This document shows positions 8,355 through 18,003 of a stretch of DNA of 64,000 nucleotides, one piece after another. Origin of the DNA: Candidatus Eisenbacteria bacterium (lineage in GTDB: Bacteria; Eisenbacteria; RBG-16-71-46). Numbering within the stretch: position 1 is the stretch's first letter; each line of letters begins with the position of its first letter. Where the stretch lies: contig JADLBL010000015.1 of the NCBI GenBank assembly GCA_020847735.1, positions 62,001 to 126,000 of the forward strand, in the 5' to 3' direction. Below the pieces are notes generated by a model. It searched no databases, was not told where the DNA came from, and saw only the letters and a list, made by a program, of their open reading frames with translations. Both the position numbers and the translations under genes were made by a program.

Positions 8355-9773
8355 TCAGTCCGACTCCGTCGCCGTCAGCCTTCCCGGGGCGTAACCCGGG
8401 ACGCGGTTGATGATGTTGAGGATCTTCCCGTTCGGCATGCGCTCCAGCTCGGCCACTTTCTCGACCTTCACGCGAAGGCCCCCGCCGATTCGGGACGCGA
8501 ACAGGTCGGCGGCGTGCCGGGCATCGGCGTCGCCGAAGGCCGGCAGCGTCACCACCCGCACGGTGATCTCGCCCTCGCGCTCCTGCACGACCTGCGAGCG
8601 ACGAACGTTGCGCAGCAGGTCCACGAAGTGCGTCACGGTCGGGTAGCGCCGGCCGTCCGGCGTGAGGATGAACTCGCTCGTCCGGCCGCGGATGGCCTTG
8701 ATGACCGGCCCCGGGCGCCCGCACGGACAGCGCTCGCGCGGCGCGAGCAGCACGTGGTCGCCGACGCGGTAGCGGATCAGCGGCATCGTCCGCGTGAGGA
8801 ATCCGGTGCACACCATTTCCGCGAGCTGCAGTCCGCCCTCCTCGCCCGCGGGCAGGTACTCCGTGTAGGCGTAGTCGAGGTGTTCGTGCTTGTTGCCGTG
8901 CTCGCACTCGCCGATCAGCGAGGCGCACTCGGCCTGACCGTAGTCGTCGTGCACCTTCGCCTTCCAGGTGGTTTCGAGCAGCTTCCGCGTCGCGGCGCTC
9001 AGCTGGTCCGAGGTGCTGAACACGGCGCGCGGCGGCACGCGCGGCGAAATCCCCCGGTCGGCCATGAACTCCGCGATCACCGCCATGAAGTTGGCGTAGC
9101 CCTGATAGTACGCGAACGTCGTCGAGGCCAGGTCGCGGGCGTACGCTTCGACGCGGCCCGGCGCGAGATGGCGCATCGAGTAGAGCCGCTGGTTCGCCGC
9201 CCGGTTGTCGCGCCAGAAGGGCGGGGACTTCTGGCCCGCGGGCACGACCTCCTTGCCCTGGAACGCGGCGTAGCGTTCGCCGCGGCGGATGCCCGGGCGC
9301 ATGCGGTCCCAGAACGCGGCGTAGTGCGCCTGCAGTTCCTCGCGCGTGCGCCACAGCCGCAGCGGCTGCCCGGTCGTGCCGCCGGTCGTGAGCGTGACGA
9401 GCGAATCGCGGTCGGCGGCGCTCGAGACCATGCGCTCGCCCGCGTCGAAGACGTCGTCCTTGCTCGTGTCCGGGAAACGCGCGAGATCGGCGAGGTCGCG
9501 GAAGTCACCGGGGGCGACGCCCGCTTCGCGCCAGCGCCCGGCGTAGTGCGGCACCTTCGCGGCCGCGTGCGCGAGCAGCGAGGCGAGCTGCTCGCGCTGG
9601 TGTTCGCGCAGCCGCTCCTCGCTCCACGAGCGACGCTCCGCCCACCCGGCCGCGAAGCGCGCGAACGCCGGCCCGTAGCGCTCGCGCTCGAGGCGCCGGC
9701 CCCAGAGCGTGCACAGTTCGTTCTGCACCCACACGGGCGCGCGATCGTACAGCGCCTGCTTCAAGCCGCTCAT
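8355..9773 (-). CDS. Phenylacetate-CoA ligase-like adenylate-forming enzyme (CapK/PaaK family)
   Basis: A protein of about 472 residues in the AMP-forming CapK/PaaK family. The ATP/AMP-binding loop LTTGGTTGQPL lies near residues 129-140, the acidic-aromatic motif DDYGQAEC near 290, and the hinge and adenylate region YRVGDHVLL...CPCGRPGP in the C-terminal half; the end carries a KILNII motif. Family members activate carboxylates as acyl-adenylates or acyl-CoA, and CapK versions sit in surface polysaccharide loci. ATG 9773 or GTG 9782 may be the start; neither has a strong ribosome site and the gene begins 10-19 bp after the upstream gene, suggesting translational coupling. Its FemAB-like partner suggests a joint role in acylating or aminoacylating an envelope polymer (inference). 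Confidence 0.8.
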   Translation of the reverse strand: MSGLKQALYDRAPVWVQNELCTLWGRRLERERYGPAFARFAAGWAERRSWSEERLREHQREQLASLLAHAAAKVPHYAGRWREAGVAPGDFRDLADLARFPDTSKDDVFDAGERMVSSAADRDSLVTLTTGGTTGQPLRLWRTREELQAHYAAFWDRMRPGIRRGERYAAFQGKEVVPAGQKSPPFWRDNRAANQRLYSMRHLAPGRVEAYARDLASTTFAYYQGYANFMAVIAEFMADRGISPRVPPRAVFSTSDQLSAATRKLLETTWKAKVHDDYGQAECASLIGECEHGNKHEHLDYAYTEYLPAGEEGGLQLAEMVCTGFLTRTMPLIRYRVGDHVLLAPRERCPCGRPGPVIKAIRGRTSEFILTPDGRRYPTVTHFVDLLRNVRRSQVVQEREGEITVRVVTLPAFGDADARHAADLFASRIGGGLRVKVEKVAELERMPNGKILNIINRVPGYAPGRLTATESD

Positions 9774-9792
9774 GCCCGACACGGCCGGCCCG

Positions 9793-10800
9793 CTACGCCT
9801 TCGCGGACCTGGACCGGACCAGCGACGCGAGGCGCGCGCGCGCCGCCCTCGCGGCCGAGGCCGCGTGGTTGGGCAGCGCCCAGAGCGCGCCGCCCCCCAG
9901 CCAGCAATGCGACTCGAGCCGCTCGCCGCGCAGCTCCTGCTTGAAGGTCGTGACGCCGCCCCAGTTCATCGCCCGGTGGCCGGATTCGCGGCCCTGGCGC
10001 AGGGCTTCCCAGGCGAGCAGGGCGTTCGCGCCCGCCTTGAGCGCCTCGGGCGTGGAAGCGTTCGCGCGGTAGTCCATCATGCCGCCCGGGTAGTGGCCAA
10101 AGCCCGAGCCGGCGACGACCTTGCCCTCGCGCTCGGCCACCCACAGCGTCTGCCAGGGGTGCTCCCACTCGCGCCAGGCTTCGGTCGGACCGGGGGACTC
10201 GGCGAGGGGACCGGTGTGAAAGCCGTGCCGCTCGTCCACGACCAGGTGCAGCTCGGCGAAGACCCGCATCTGCTCGAGCGTGGTCGCGATCGCGACCGTA
10301 TAGCCCTCGCGGCGCGCCTTGTTGATCGCGCGTCGCTTGTTGCCGTCGAGGCTCTTGAGCAGCTCGTCCTCGGAGGGCCGCAGGTCCTTGACCAGCGTCG
10401 CGCCCGCGAACAGCGAAGGAGCGGCTCCGGCGGGCGCGAGCGGCAGGTGCAGCAGCAGGCGGCGCCCGCCCGCGAGCGCGTTGCCGCGCGCGTAGAGCCA
10501 GCGCGCATCCTCGGGCGACGGGGTGAACGGCGCGTCCTCGGGCGCTTCGAGCCCGACCTGCCAGCGCCACGGCCAGCCGGACTCGTAGCCCTTCGCGCCT
10601 TCGCGCAGCACGAGCGCCGCGCGGCGTGCGCCCTCCTCGACGAGCGCGAGCCGGGCATGTTTGCCGCGCGCGGCCTCCCAGCGCACGAGCGCCAGGTCCA
10701 TCGTGAAGTTCGCCAGCCGGCAGCGCGAGAGTCGTGCGGCCCAGGCGGCGTCGAATCCGTTCGGAACGTGCTCGCGCGTGTCCCAGGTCTGGACGGTCAT
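9793..10800 (-). CDS. FemAB/GNAT-like acyltransferase
   Basis: A 335-residue protein resembling the FemAB-like tandem GNAT superfamily (peptidoglycan interpeptide-bridge or lipid/polysaccharide aminoacyl transfer). Characteristic stretches are KSLDGNKRRAINKARREGY, where a basic helix follows the first GNAT half, WVAEREGKVVAGSGFGHY for the acetyl-CoA fold strands, and MNWGGVTTFKQELRGE near the end, the typical NxGGVTxFKxxFGg-type signature of this family. It overlaps nothing but is only 10-20 bp from the CapK-like gene, so the two are probably co-transcribed. Substrate not deducible. Confidence 0.75.
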   Translation of the reverse strand: MTVQTWDTREHVPNGFDAAWAARLSRCRLANFTMDLALVRWEAARGKHARLALVEEGARRAALVLREGAKGYESGWPWRWQVGLEAPEDAPFTPSPEDARWLYARGNALAGGRRLLLHLPLAPAGAAPSLFAGATLVKDLRPSEDELLKSLDGNKRRAINKARREGYTVAIATTLEQMRVFAELHLVVDERHGFHTGPLAESPGPTEAWREWEHPWQTLWVAEREGKVVAGSGFGHYPGGMMDYRANASTPEALKAGANALLAWEALRQGRESGHRAMNWGGVTTFKQELRGERLESHCWLGGGALWALPNHAASAARAARARLASLVRSRSAKA

Positions 10801-10869
10801 GGTCGCTCGGGTGAGGGTGGGCCCGCGGGCCGCGCGTCCGGCGGGATCGCGGCCAGCGGCGCGTCTGGA

Positions 10870-11055
10870 CTACTTCGGCATCGCCCGCTGAACGGCGCGC
10901 ACCTGCGCGTTCAGCTTCGGGTCGCGCATCAGGATGTCGAGTTCGGGATTGATCTTGAAGCGCGTCATCGGGTCTTCGGGATCCACCTCGATCAGGTTCT
11001 TGATCCGCACCGCCCGCGCGCGGACGTCCGCGGGCATCTTGAGCGTCGCGTCCAC
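10870..11055 (-). CDS. Small protein directly after clpB, start codon uncertain
   Basis: A 61-residue frame (from GTG 11055) with clear coding character: nearly every third codon position is G or C and the product is a sensible soluble helical peptide (KMPADVRARAVRIKNLIEVD...DPKLNAQVRAVQRAMPK). The same frame stays open and coding-like upstream to about 11103 ([20 protein letters not shown]), where it meets the clpB stop in another frame, and no ATG, GTG or TTG lies in that extra part. Either translation starts at GTG 11055 without a Shine-Dalgarno, or a CTG start, coupling or frameshift from clpB is used. No family recognised. Confidence 0.5.
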   Translation of the reverse strand: MDATLKMPADVRARAVRIKNLIEVDPEDPMTRFKINPELDILMRDPKLNAQVRAVQRAMPK

Positions 11056-11111
11056 GAGCGCGAAGACCGCCCGGCCCAGCTTGCTGCTGGCATCCAGTCC
11101 CCGCTTCTGGC

Positions 11112-13715
<2,604 letters not shown>

Positions 13716-13746
13716 CGTGTGCTCACCTCCGGCGTTTCGATTCGCG

Positions 13747-13755
13747 AAGGTAGCA
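13747..13755 (-). promoter_or_regulatory. Extended -10 promoter candidate for clpB
   Basis: On the minus strand TGCTACCTT (13755-13747) matches an extended -10. It lies about 30 bases before ATG 13715, leaving a short leader carrying the GGAGG ribosome site. No CIRCE or HAIR-type inverted repeat was seen. A perfect GC palindrome lies just upstream (about 13777-13792). Confidence 0.3.
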
Positions 13756-13822
13756 CAGCGATGCGCGGCCGCCGGCGGCCGCGGAGACACGTTTCAGGAA
13801 GTCGTCAGGTGTTCGCGCGCGC

Positions 13823-15691
13823 TCAGGCCGCGCGCTCGAGCCACGGCAGCAGCACCGGCAGCAGGCGCCGTGCGAGCTCGGGGTACTGCATCGCGTCGGT
13901 GATCGCGCCGCGCAGCAGGTCCCAGTCCAGCTCGCCCGCTTCGAGGCACCGGGCCACATCCGCGAGTCGCGCCGCCAGCGAGGGGCGCAGGCCGTCCGGC
14001 ACGGCGTAACGGCCGAGGTCGGCCGCGAGCGTCGCGACGGCCACGGCGTCCGGGTCGAGAAACTCGGTCGTGTCCGTACGCCGCTGAACCGGCTTGCCGA
14101 CGACCCCGAAGACCGGCGAGTTCTGCATGAAATCGAGCGTCGCGCGCTCGCGGTCCTGCTCGTTCACTTCGCCCCCTTCGTCGTGAGGTTCGCCGGCGGC
14201 GGCGGACGGCCTGCGCTCGCGGACCTCGGGCCCGCGGGGCGCCGGCGCGACCTCGGGCGCCGCGGCGGGCGTCCGGGCCGCGGCCGCCGCCGGTGCGGCA
14301 GCGCGCGCGGGCGATTCCGCGGCTGCGGGCGCTGACGCGCGCACGGGCCCGTCGGCGATCGCGGGCGAAGCGTCGCTTCCGGGCTCGTCGGCGACCGGGG
14401 ACTCGCCGGCGCTGCCGGGCCCGTCGGCGGCGGAGCGTTCAGCCGCGCTCGCGTGCGCATCGGCGAATGCAGGCAGGGGCTTCGCCACCGGCTCACGCCC
14501 CGCTTCGGGCGCCGGGGGCGGCGCCGGCGCGGTGACGGCCGGCGCAGGGGATGCTTCCAGAGCGGGCGATGCGGCGGGCGCGGGCGTTGCGGCCGACGCG
14601 GGCGTTGCGGCCGACGCGGGCGTTTCGGCCGGCACGGGCGACGCGGCCGGCGCGGGCGACGCGGCCGGCGCGTGCGTCTGGGCTGAAGGCCCGGGAGCCG
14701 GGGCGGCCGATGGCGCGGCGAACGCGCCCGGCGCATGCGCCTCGAATTTGTCGAGTCCGAGCAGGTCCTTGAGCTTCTCCTTCGAGGCCGGCTTCTTCGT
14801 CCTGCCGCGACCGTTTCGTCCCTTGCTGACGACGCGTGCGGCTTCGCGGCGCGGCGGCGGCGCGGCATCGGCGCCGGGCTGAACCGCCGCCGGCGGGGCA
14901 GCGAACCCGGGAGTCTCCCCGGCCGCCTCGGCGACGGCTTCCTGCGCCGGCGCGGAGGCCTCCGGCTGCGTGTCGCCGGCCTGCTCCTGCGGCCCGGCCG
15001 CGGGACGCAGGGGCGGGCGGGGAATCTCGAGCGTGGGGCGGTCCTCGCTCACCGCCGGTGCGGGCATGGCGCGCGGATCGTCCAGCGCTGGCGGAGCGTC
15101 GGCTGCCGGCGTCTCGCGCCGGGCCGCTTCCGTCCGGGTCGGCAGCTTCCAGCGCATTCGCAGGGACGGAGGGCCCGGCGACCGCGGGTCGCCCGGCGAA
15201 GCGCCCTGGTCATCGGGGGTCGCGTAGCCGGAGGTGAAGCCGAGCTCGCTCGTCTCCGGCGCGCCCGCCTCTTCCCCGACCGGCGGGTCGCCGGCGGACT
15301 CGCTCAGGTCCAGCATCGGGAAGCCGACCTCTTCCTCCATCGCACGCGACTCGAAATCGCGATCGCCTTCCGCCGGAACGGGCACACCCTCGCTGTCGAT
15401 CGCTTCGAGCAGCTTGTGCAGGTAGGCGCGCGATTCTCCGATGCCCTTGCCGAACCACTCGCGGCTCAGCTTCACGTCCGAGCGCGAATGCGGCGGCGTG
15501 AACACGACACGCCGGAAACGCTCGACCCGCTCGCGGTCGCCCGGCCAGATGCGCTGGATCGCGGTGACGGTGTTCTGGCGCCAGTTCTTGAAGCTCTGGT
15601 CGCGCACGTTCGCGGTGCGCAGCGTGGCCATCGCCTCGAGCTGCTCCTGCAGCAGCTGGCGGCAGCGCTGGACGTGGGTCGGCGCGCTCAC
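13823..15691 (-). CDS. Ala/Pro-rich linker protein with conserved-looking ends, unknown function
   Basis: A 622-residue protein in three parts. Residues 1-95 form a compact, charged, helical domain (LRTANVRDQSFKNWRQNTVTAI...) whose F-x-x-W-x-x-x-T pattern recalls an uncharacterised N-terminal domain found in many bacterial hypothetical proteins. Residues about 95-490 are low-complexity Ala/Pro/Glu sequence, including six copies of an 18-bp repeat, with a basic island GRNGRGRTKKPASKEKLKDLL in the middle. Residues about 500-622 form a second helical domain (DFMQNSPVFGVVGKP...RRLLPVLLPWLERAA). No signal peptide or membrane span. It may tether two binding surfaces (inference). It lies between a molybdoenzyme gene and clpB on the same strand. 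Confidence 0.7.
   Translation of the reverse strand: MSAPTHVQRCRQLLQEQLEAMATLRTANVRDQSFKNWRQNTVTAIQRIWPGDRERVERFRRVVFTPPHSRSDVKLSREWFGKGIGESRAYLHKLLEAIDSEGVPVPAEGDRDFESRAMEEEVGFPMLDLSESAGDPPVGEEAGAPETSELGFTSGYATPDDQGASPGDPRSPGPPSLRMRWKLPTRTEAARRETPAADAPPALDDPRAMPAPAVSEDRPTLEIPRPPLRPAAGPQEQAGDTQPEASAPAQEAVAEAAGETPGFAAPPAAVQPGADAAPPPRREAARVVSKGRNGRGRTKKPASKEKLKDLLGLDKFEAHAPGAFAAPSAAPAPGPSAQTHAPAASPAPAASPVPAETPASAATPASAATPAPAASPALEASPAPAVTAPAPPPAPEAGREPVAKPLPAFADAHASAAERSAADGPGSAGESPVADEPGSDASPAIADGPVRASAPAAAESPARAAAPAAAAARTPAAAPEVAPAPRGPEVRERRPSAAAGEPHDEGGEVNEQDRERATLDFMQNSPVFGVVGKPVQRRTDTTEFLDPDAVAVATLAADLGRYAVPDGLRPSLAARLADVARCLEAGELDWDLLRGAITDAMQYPELARRLLPVLLPWLERAA
14561..14668. repeat. Six tandem copies of an 18-bp coding repeat
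   Basis: Six consecutive 18-bp units differing at a few positions (consensus on the plus strand near cgcgggcgttgcggccga) lie in frame inside the Ala/Pro-rich gene and encode repeated PASAAT-like hexapeptides. Units 2 and 3 are identical, suggesting recent slippage, so copy number may vary between strains. Confidence 0.75.
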
Positions 15692-15709
15692 GCTCCGCCC
15701 CCGCGCGCG

Positions 15710-16318
15710 TCACCAGTCCGAGAAGCGCTCCTCGCGCCACGGGTCCGCTTCGTTGTGGTAGCCGTTGCGCTCCCAGAAACCGGGCTCGTCGCGGGCCACC
15801 AGCTCGATCCGGCGGATCCACTTCGCGCTCTTCCAGAAGTAGCGCCGGGGCACGACCAGACGCAGCGGCCAGCCGTGCTCGGGCGCGAGCGGTTGGCCAT
15901 CGTGGCGGTCGGCGAGCAGGACGTCATCCTGGAGAAGCTCCGAAAGCGGCAGGTTGGTCGTGAAGCCGGCTTCCGCGTGCAGGATCGCGAAGCGCGCCTC
16001 GAGCTTCGGGGCGGCCTGCGACGTCAGCTCGCGGAACGACACGCCTTCCCAAGTGTTGTCGTAGCGGCTCCACCGCGTCACGCAGTGGATGTCCGAGTGC
16101 ACCTGGACCCGCGGCAGGAGTTGGAACTCGTCCCACGTCCAGCGCCGTGGGCGCTCGACGAGGCCGTCCACCCTCAGATCCCAGCGGGCGAGGTCGATGA
16201 CGGGGACCGAGCCGTGGTGCAACACGGGCCACTTCTCCGTCACGATCTGACCCGGCGGGAGCCGGGGCTCCTGCCGTGGACTGCTGACGATATCGGCCGG
16301 ATGTCGTTCGGAGTTCAT
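15710..16318 (-). CDS. Sulfite oxidase-like molybdopterin oxidoreductase (YedY/YuiH type)
   Basis: A 202-residue protein of the sulfite-oxidase molybdopterin-binding fold, in the short form without a heme or dimerisation domain. The Mo-ligand Cys is at about residue 79 (SDIHCVTRWSRYDNTWEGV), followed by the family pattern ending LRLVVPRRYFWKSAKWI. No twin-arginine signal is present with the chosen start, ATG 16318, so the protein appears cytoplasmic like YuiH-type members; earlier in-frame starts add only low-quality sequence. Substrate unknown; related MsrP enzymes repair methionine sulfoxide. No cytochrome or heme-membrane partner is adjacent. Confidence 0.85.
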   Translation of the reverse strand: MNSERHPADIVSSPRQEPRLPPGQIVTEKWPVLHHGSVPVIDLARWDLRVDGLVERPRRWTWDEFQLLPRVQVHSDIHCVTRWSRYDNTWEGVSFRELTSQAAPKLEARFAILHAEAGFTTNLPLSELLQDDVLLADRHDGQPLAPEHGWPLRLVVPRRYFWKSAKWIRRIELVARDEPGFWERNGYHNEADPWREERFSDW

Positions 16319-16803
16319 GCCGGAGATTCCTGCGTTTCGGGAGGAAGGACTCGCGAGAGTAAGCCGGGCCTCGGGCCGCTCGTCAACCGGCCGTGACCGC
16401 GGCGGATCAGGGCCCACCGAACGCCGCACCCGCGGAGCGTTCGGGCCGCGGAGCCACTTCGTGCTCACCCTCGAGGTCCACCGTCGGCAGCTTCCCGCGG
16501 TTCGAAACAGCCGGGTCATCGTGGCGGGGGGTTGCCTGCCGGACTTCGACGTGGGCCGGTCTTGCGAACGCCCCGCTCATTCGTCAATCTCGCGCCCGGC
16601 CGCACGCCCGCGCAGGGGAGCTTTCCCTGAGGAGGGGTTGCGGACTTCTCCGGGGCGATCGCCCTCGTGGCGAAACGGTGTTCGCGTCCCTCCGGCCGCT
16701 CGTTCTCCATGCCGTTCGAGACGCCATCGCAACCTTCGTGACCCACCCAAGGCTGTGCACGCTCGGAACCGGGATCGCACAGCGCCACCCGACGAAAGAG
16801 GCC
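16319..16803. other. 485-bp divergent intergenic region
   Basis: No coding frame with convincing codon bias was found here. The open frame running in from upstream of the coiled-coil gene lacks a ribosome site and reads as non-coding. The only recognisable elements are the promoter at 16356-16386 for the molybdoenzyme gene and an AAAGAGG ribosome site at the right end. Confidence 0.5.
16356..16386 (-). promoter_or_regulatory. Promoter candidate for the YedY-like gene
   Basis: On the minus strand TTGACG (16386-16381) and TACTCT (16361-16356) are separated by 19 bases, slightly long. The start codon is about 38 bases further on. Confidence 0.35.
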
Positions 16804-17514
16804 ATGATGAACCGACCGCTCCTGGGGACCGTTTCGTTGCTGCTGACCCTGGCCAGCGTCCCGTGCAGCTCCGCCCTTGCCCAGACGCCGGCCGAATCAC
16901 CGACGACGAGCGCCCCGACCTCACCGGCGACCATGCTCCCGGGCGGCCAGCTGGCGGAGCTGCTTTCGATCTACGTTCCGCGCAGCGAATCGGACCTCGG
17001 CCGTTATCTCGAGGACGCGCGCGACCTTCAGCGGGCCTCCGCCAGCGAGATCGACGACACGCGCCGCCGCGCGGCCGAGGCCGACGGCAGGGCGAAGATC
17101 ATGAAGGAGGAGATGAAGACTTCCAAGGTGCGGCGCGACGTGGCCGGCAAGGCGAAGGACCAGGCCCAGCGCACCCAGTTGGACGCCGCCTTCAAACAGC
17201 AGACGAACGAGCAGGCGTACCTCCTGCGGCAGCGAGACGCCCTGCGTGCGGACGCCGTCCGACTCGAGGCGGAGCGCCAGGCCTGGGACCTGCGCGTGAA
17301 GGCCCTGGAGCTGGAACTCGACGCGGCGCGGAAGCACGCCGAGGTCGTCGCCCAGCCGAGCGACGCGAACAAGGTCGCGGAGTATCGCTCGCTCCTCCGC
17401 AATCTGCTCGAAGCCCAGAAGCAGGCGGCCAACCGCTGGATCGAAGCCTCCGCGGATCGCAAGCGCGTGGCCGAGCGCAAGCTGGCGCAGCTCCAATCCC
17501 TGTCGCGCCTGTAA
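16804..17514 (+). CDS. Exported coiled-coil protein, unknown function
   Basis: A 236-residue protein with a Sec signal peptide (MMNRPLLGTVSLLLTLASVP..., cleavage near ALAQT). The mature part is almost entirely charged heptad-like helix (RRRAAEADGRAKIMKEEMK, KAKDQAQRTQLDAAFKQQT, DAARKHAEVV), so a long periplasmic coiled coil is likely. ATG 16804 or 16807 follows an AAAGAGG site; the longer frame upstream has none. No family recognised. Neighbours give no clue: a divergent molybdoenzyme and a converging release-factor-like gene. Confidence 0.75.
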   Translation: MMNRPLLGTVSLLLTLASVPCSSALAQTPAESPTTSAPTSPATMLPGGQLAELLSIYVPRSESDLGRYLEDARDLQRASASEIDDTRRRAAEADGRAKIMKEEMKTSKVRRDVAGKAKDQAQRTQLDAAFKQQTNEQAYLLRQRDALRADAVRLEAERQAWDLRVKALELELDAARKHAEVVAQPSDANKVAEYRSLLRNLLEAQKQAANRWIEASADRKRVAERKLAQLQSLSRL

Positions 17515-17620
17515 GTCCCGGACGTGTCCGGCGGACAGGACCGAATCCGCCGCCCGGCGCCTGGACAGCAGGACCCGCGTTCGTCAGCGCCGCCGCGGCG
17601 AACCCGTGGCGGCCGGGGTG

Positions 17621-17965
17621 TCACTCGTCCGTCCCGGCCGGGCGGCGGAGCCGCTTGCGCTCTCCCAGCCGGCGCTTGCCCTCGAGCCGGTCCGCGCGGG
17701 CGGCCGCGGTCGGCCGTGTGGCCACGCGCGGCTTTGGCTTGCGGCTGCGGGCTTCGAGCGCCCGCCAGACGCGTTCGAGCGCTGCTTCGCGGTTGCGGGT
17801 CTGCGAGCGGCTCTCCGTCGCCACGCGCACGAGCCCCGTGGGCCGGTGCCGGACACGCACGCTCGACTCGGTCTTGTTCTTCTTCTGCCCGCCCGGACCC
17901 GAGGAGCGGTACGCCTCGACGTCGCACTGGGCGAGCAGCCTGAGCAGGTGTTCCGGGAGCGCCAT
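17621..17965 (-). CDS. ArfB/YaeJ-like peptidyl-tRNA hydrolase (RF-1 domain)
   Basis: A 114-residue release-factor catalytic domain with the invariant GGQ motif at about 25-27 (SSGPGGQKKNKTES) and a basic C-terminal tail (KRRLGERKRLRRP). Small GGQ proteins of this type (ArfB/YaeJ, ICT1) hydrolyse peptidyl-tRNA on stalled ribosomes, with the basic tail entering the empty mRNA channel. There is no stop-codon-recognition domain, which excludes RF1 and RF2. The tail is shorter than in E. coli ArfB (about 140 residues), so a PrfH-like or other paralogue cannot be ruled out. It sits 38 bp upstream of the end of the spermidine-synthase-like gene on the same strand. Confidence 0.85.
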   Translation of the reverse strand: MALPEHLLRLLAQCDVEAYRSSGPGGQKKNKTESSVRVRHRPTGLVRVATESRSQTRNREAALERVWRALEARSRKPKPRVATRPTAAARADRLEGKRRLGERKRLRRPAGTDE

Positions 17966-18003
17966 GCGCGGAATGTAGTCCGCGCGCCGCGGCCTGCCCA
18001 GTC

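Noticed and set aside
6724-8394. A 556-codon plus-strand frame opposite the beta-helix gene
   Set aside because: Codon-position GC favours the minus strand, which encodes a recognisable secreted protein with a signal peptide.
13777-13792. GC-rich palindrome upstream of clpB as a CIRCE element
   Set aside because: It lacks the TTAGCACTC-N9-GAGTGCTAA sequence; simple GC palindromes are common here.
14561-14668. Short-spaced repeats suggestive of a CRISPR array
   Set aside because: The units are contiguous 18-bp repeats in frame within a coding region, without spacers and without cas genes.
16393-16803. N-terminal extension of the coiled-coil protein
   Set aside because: No ribosome site at the upstream ATG, and the signal peptide begins at 16804, which must be the N-terminus.
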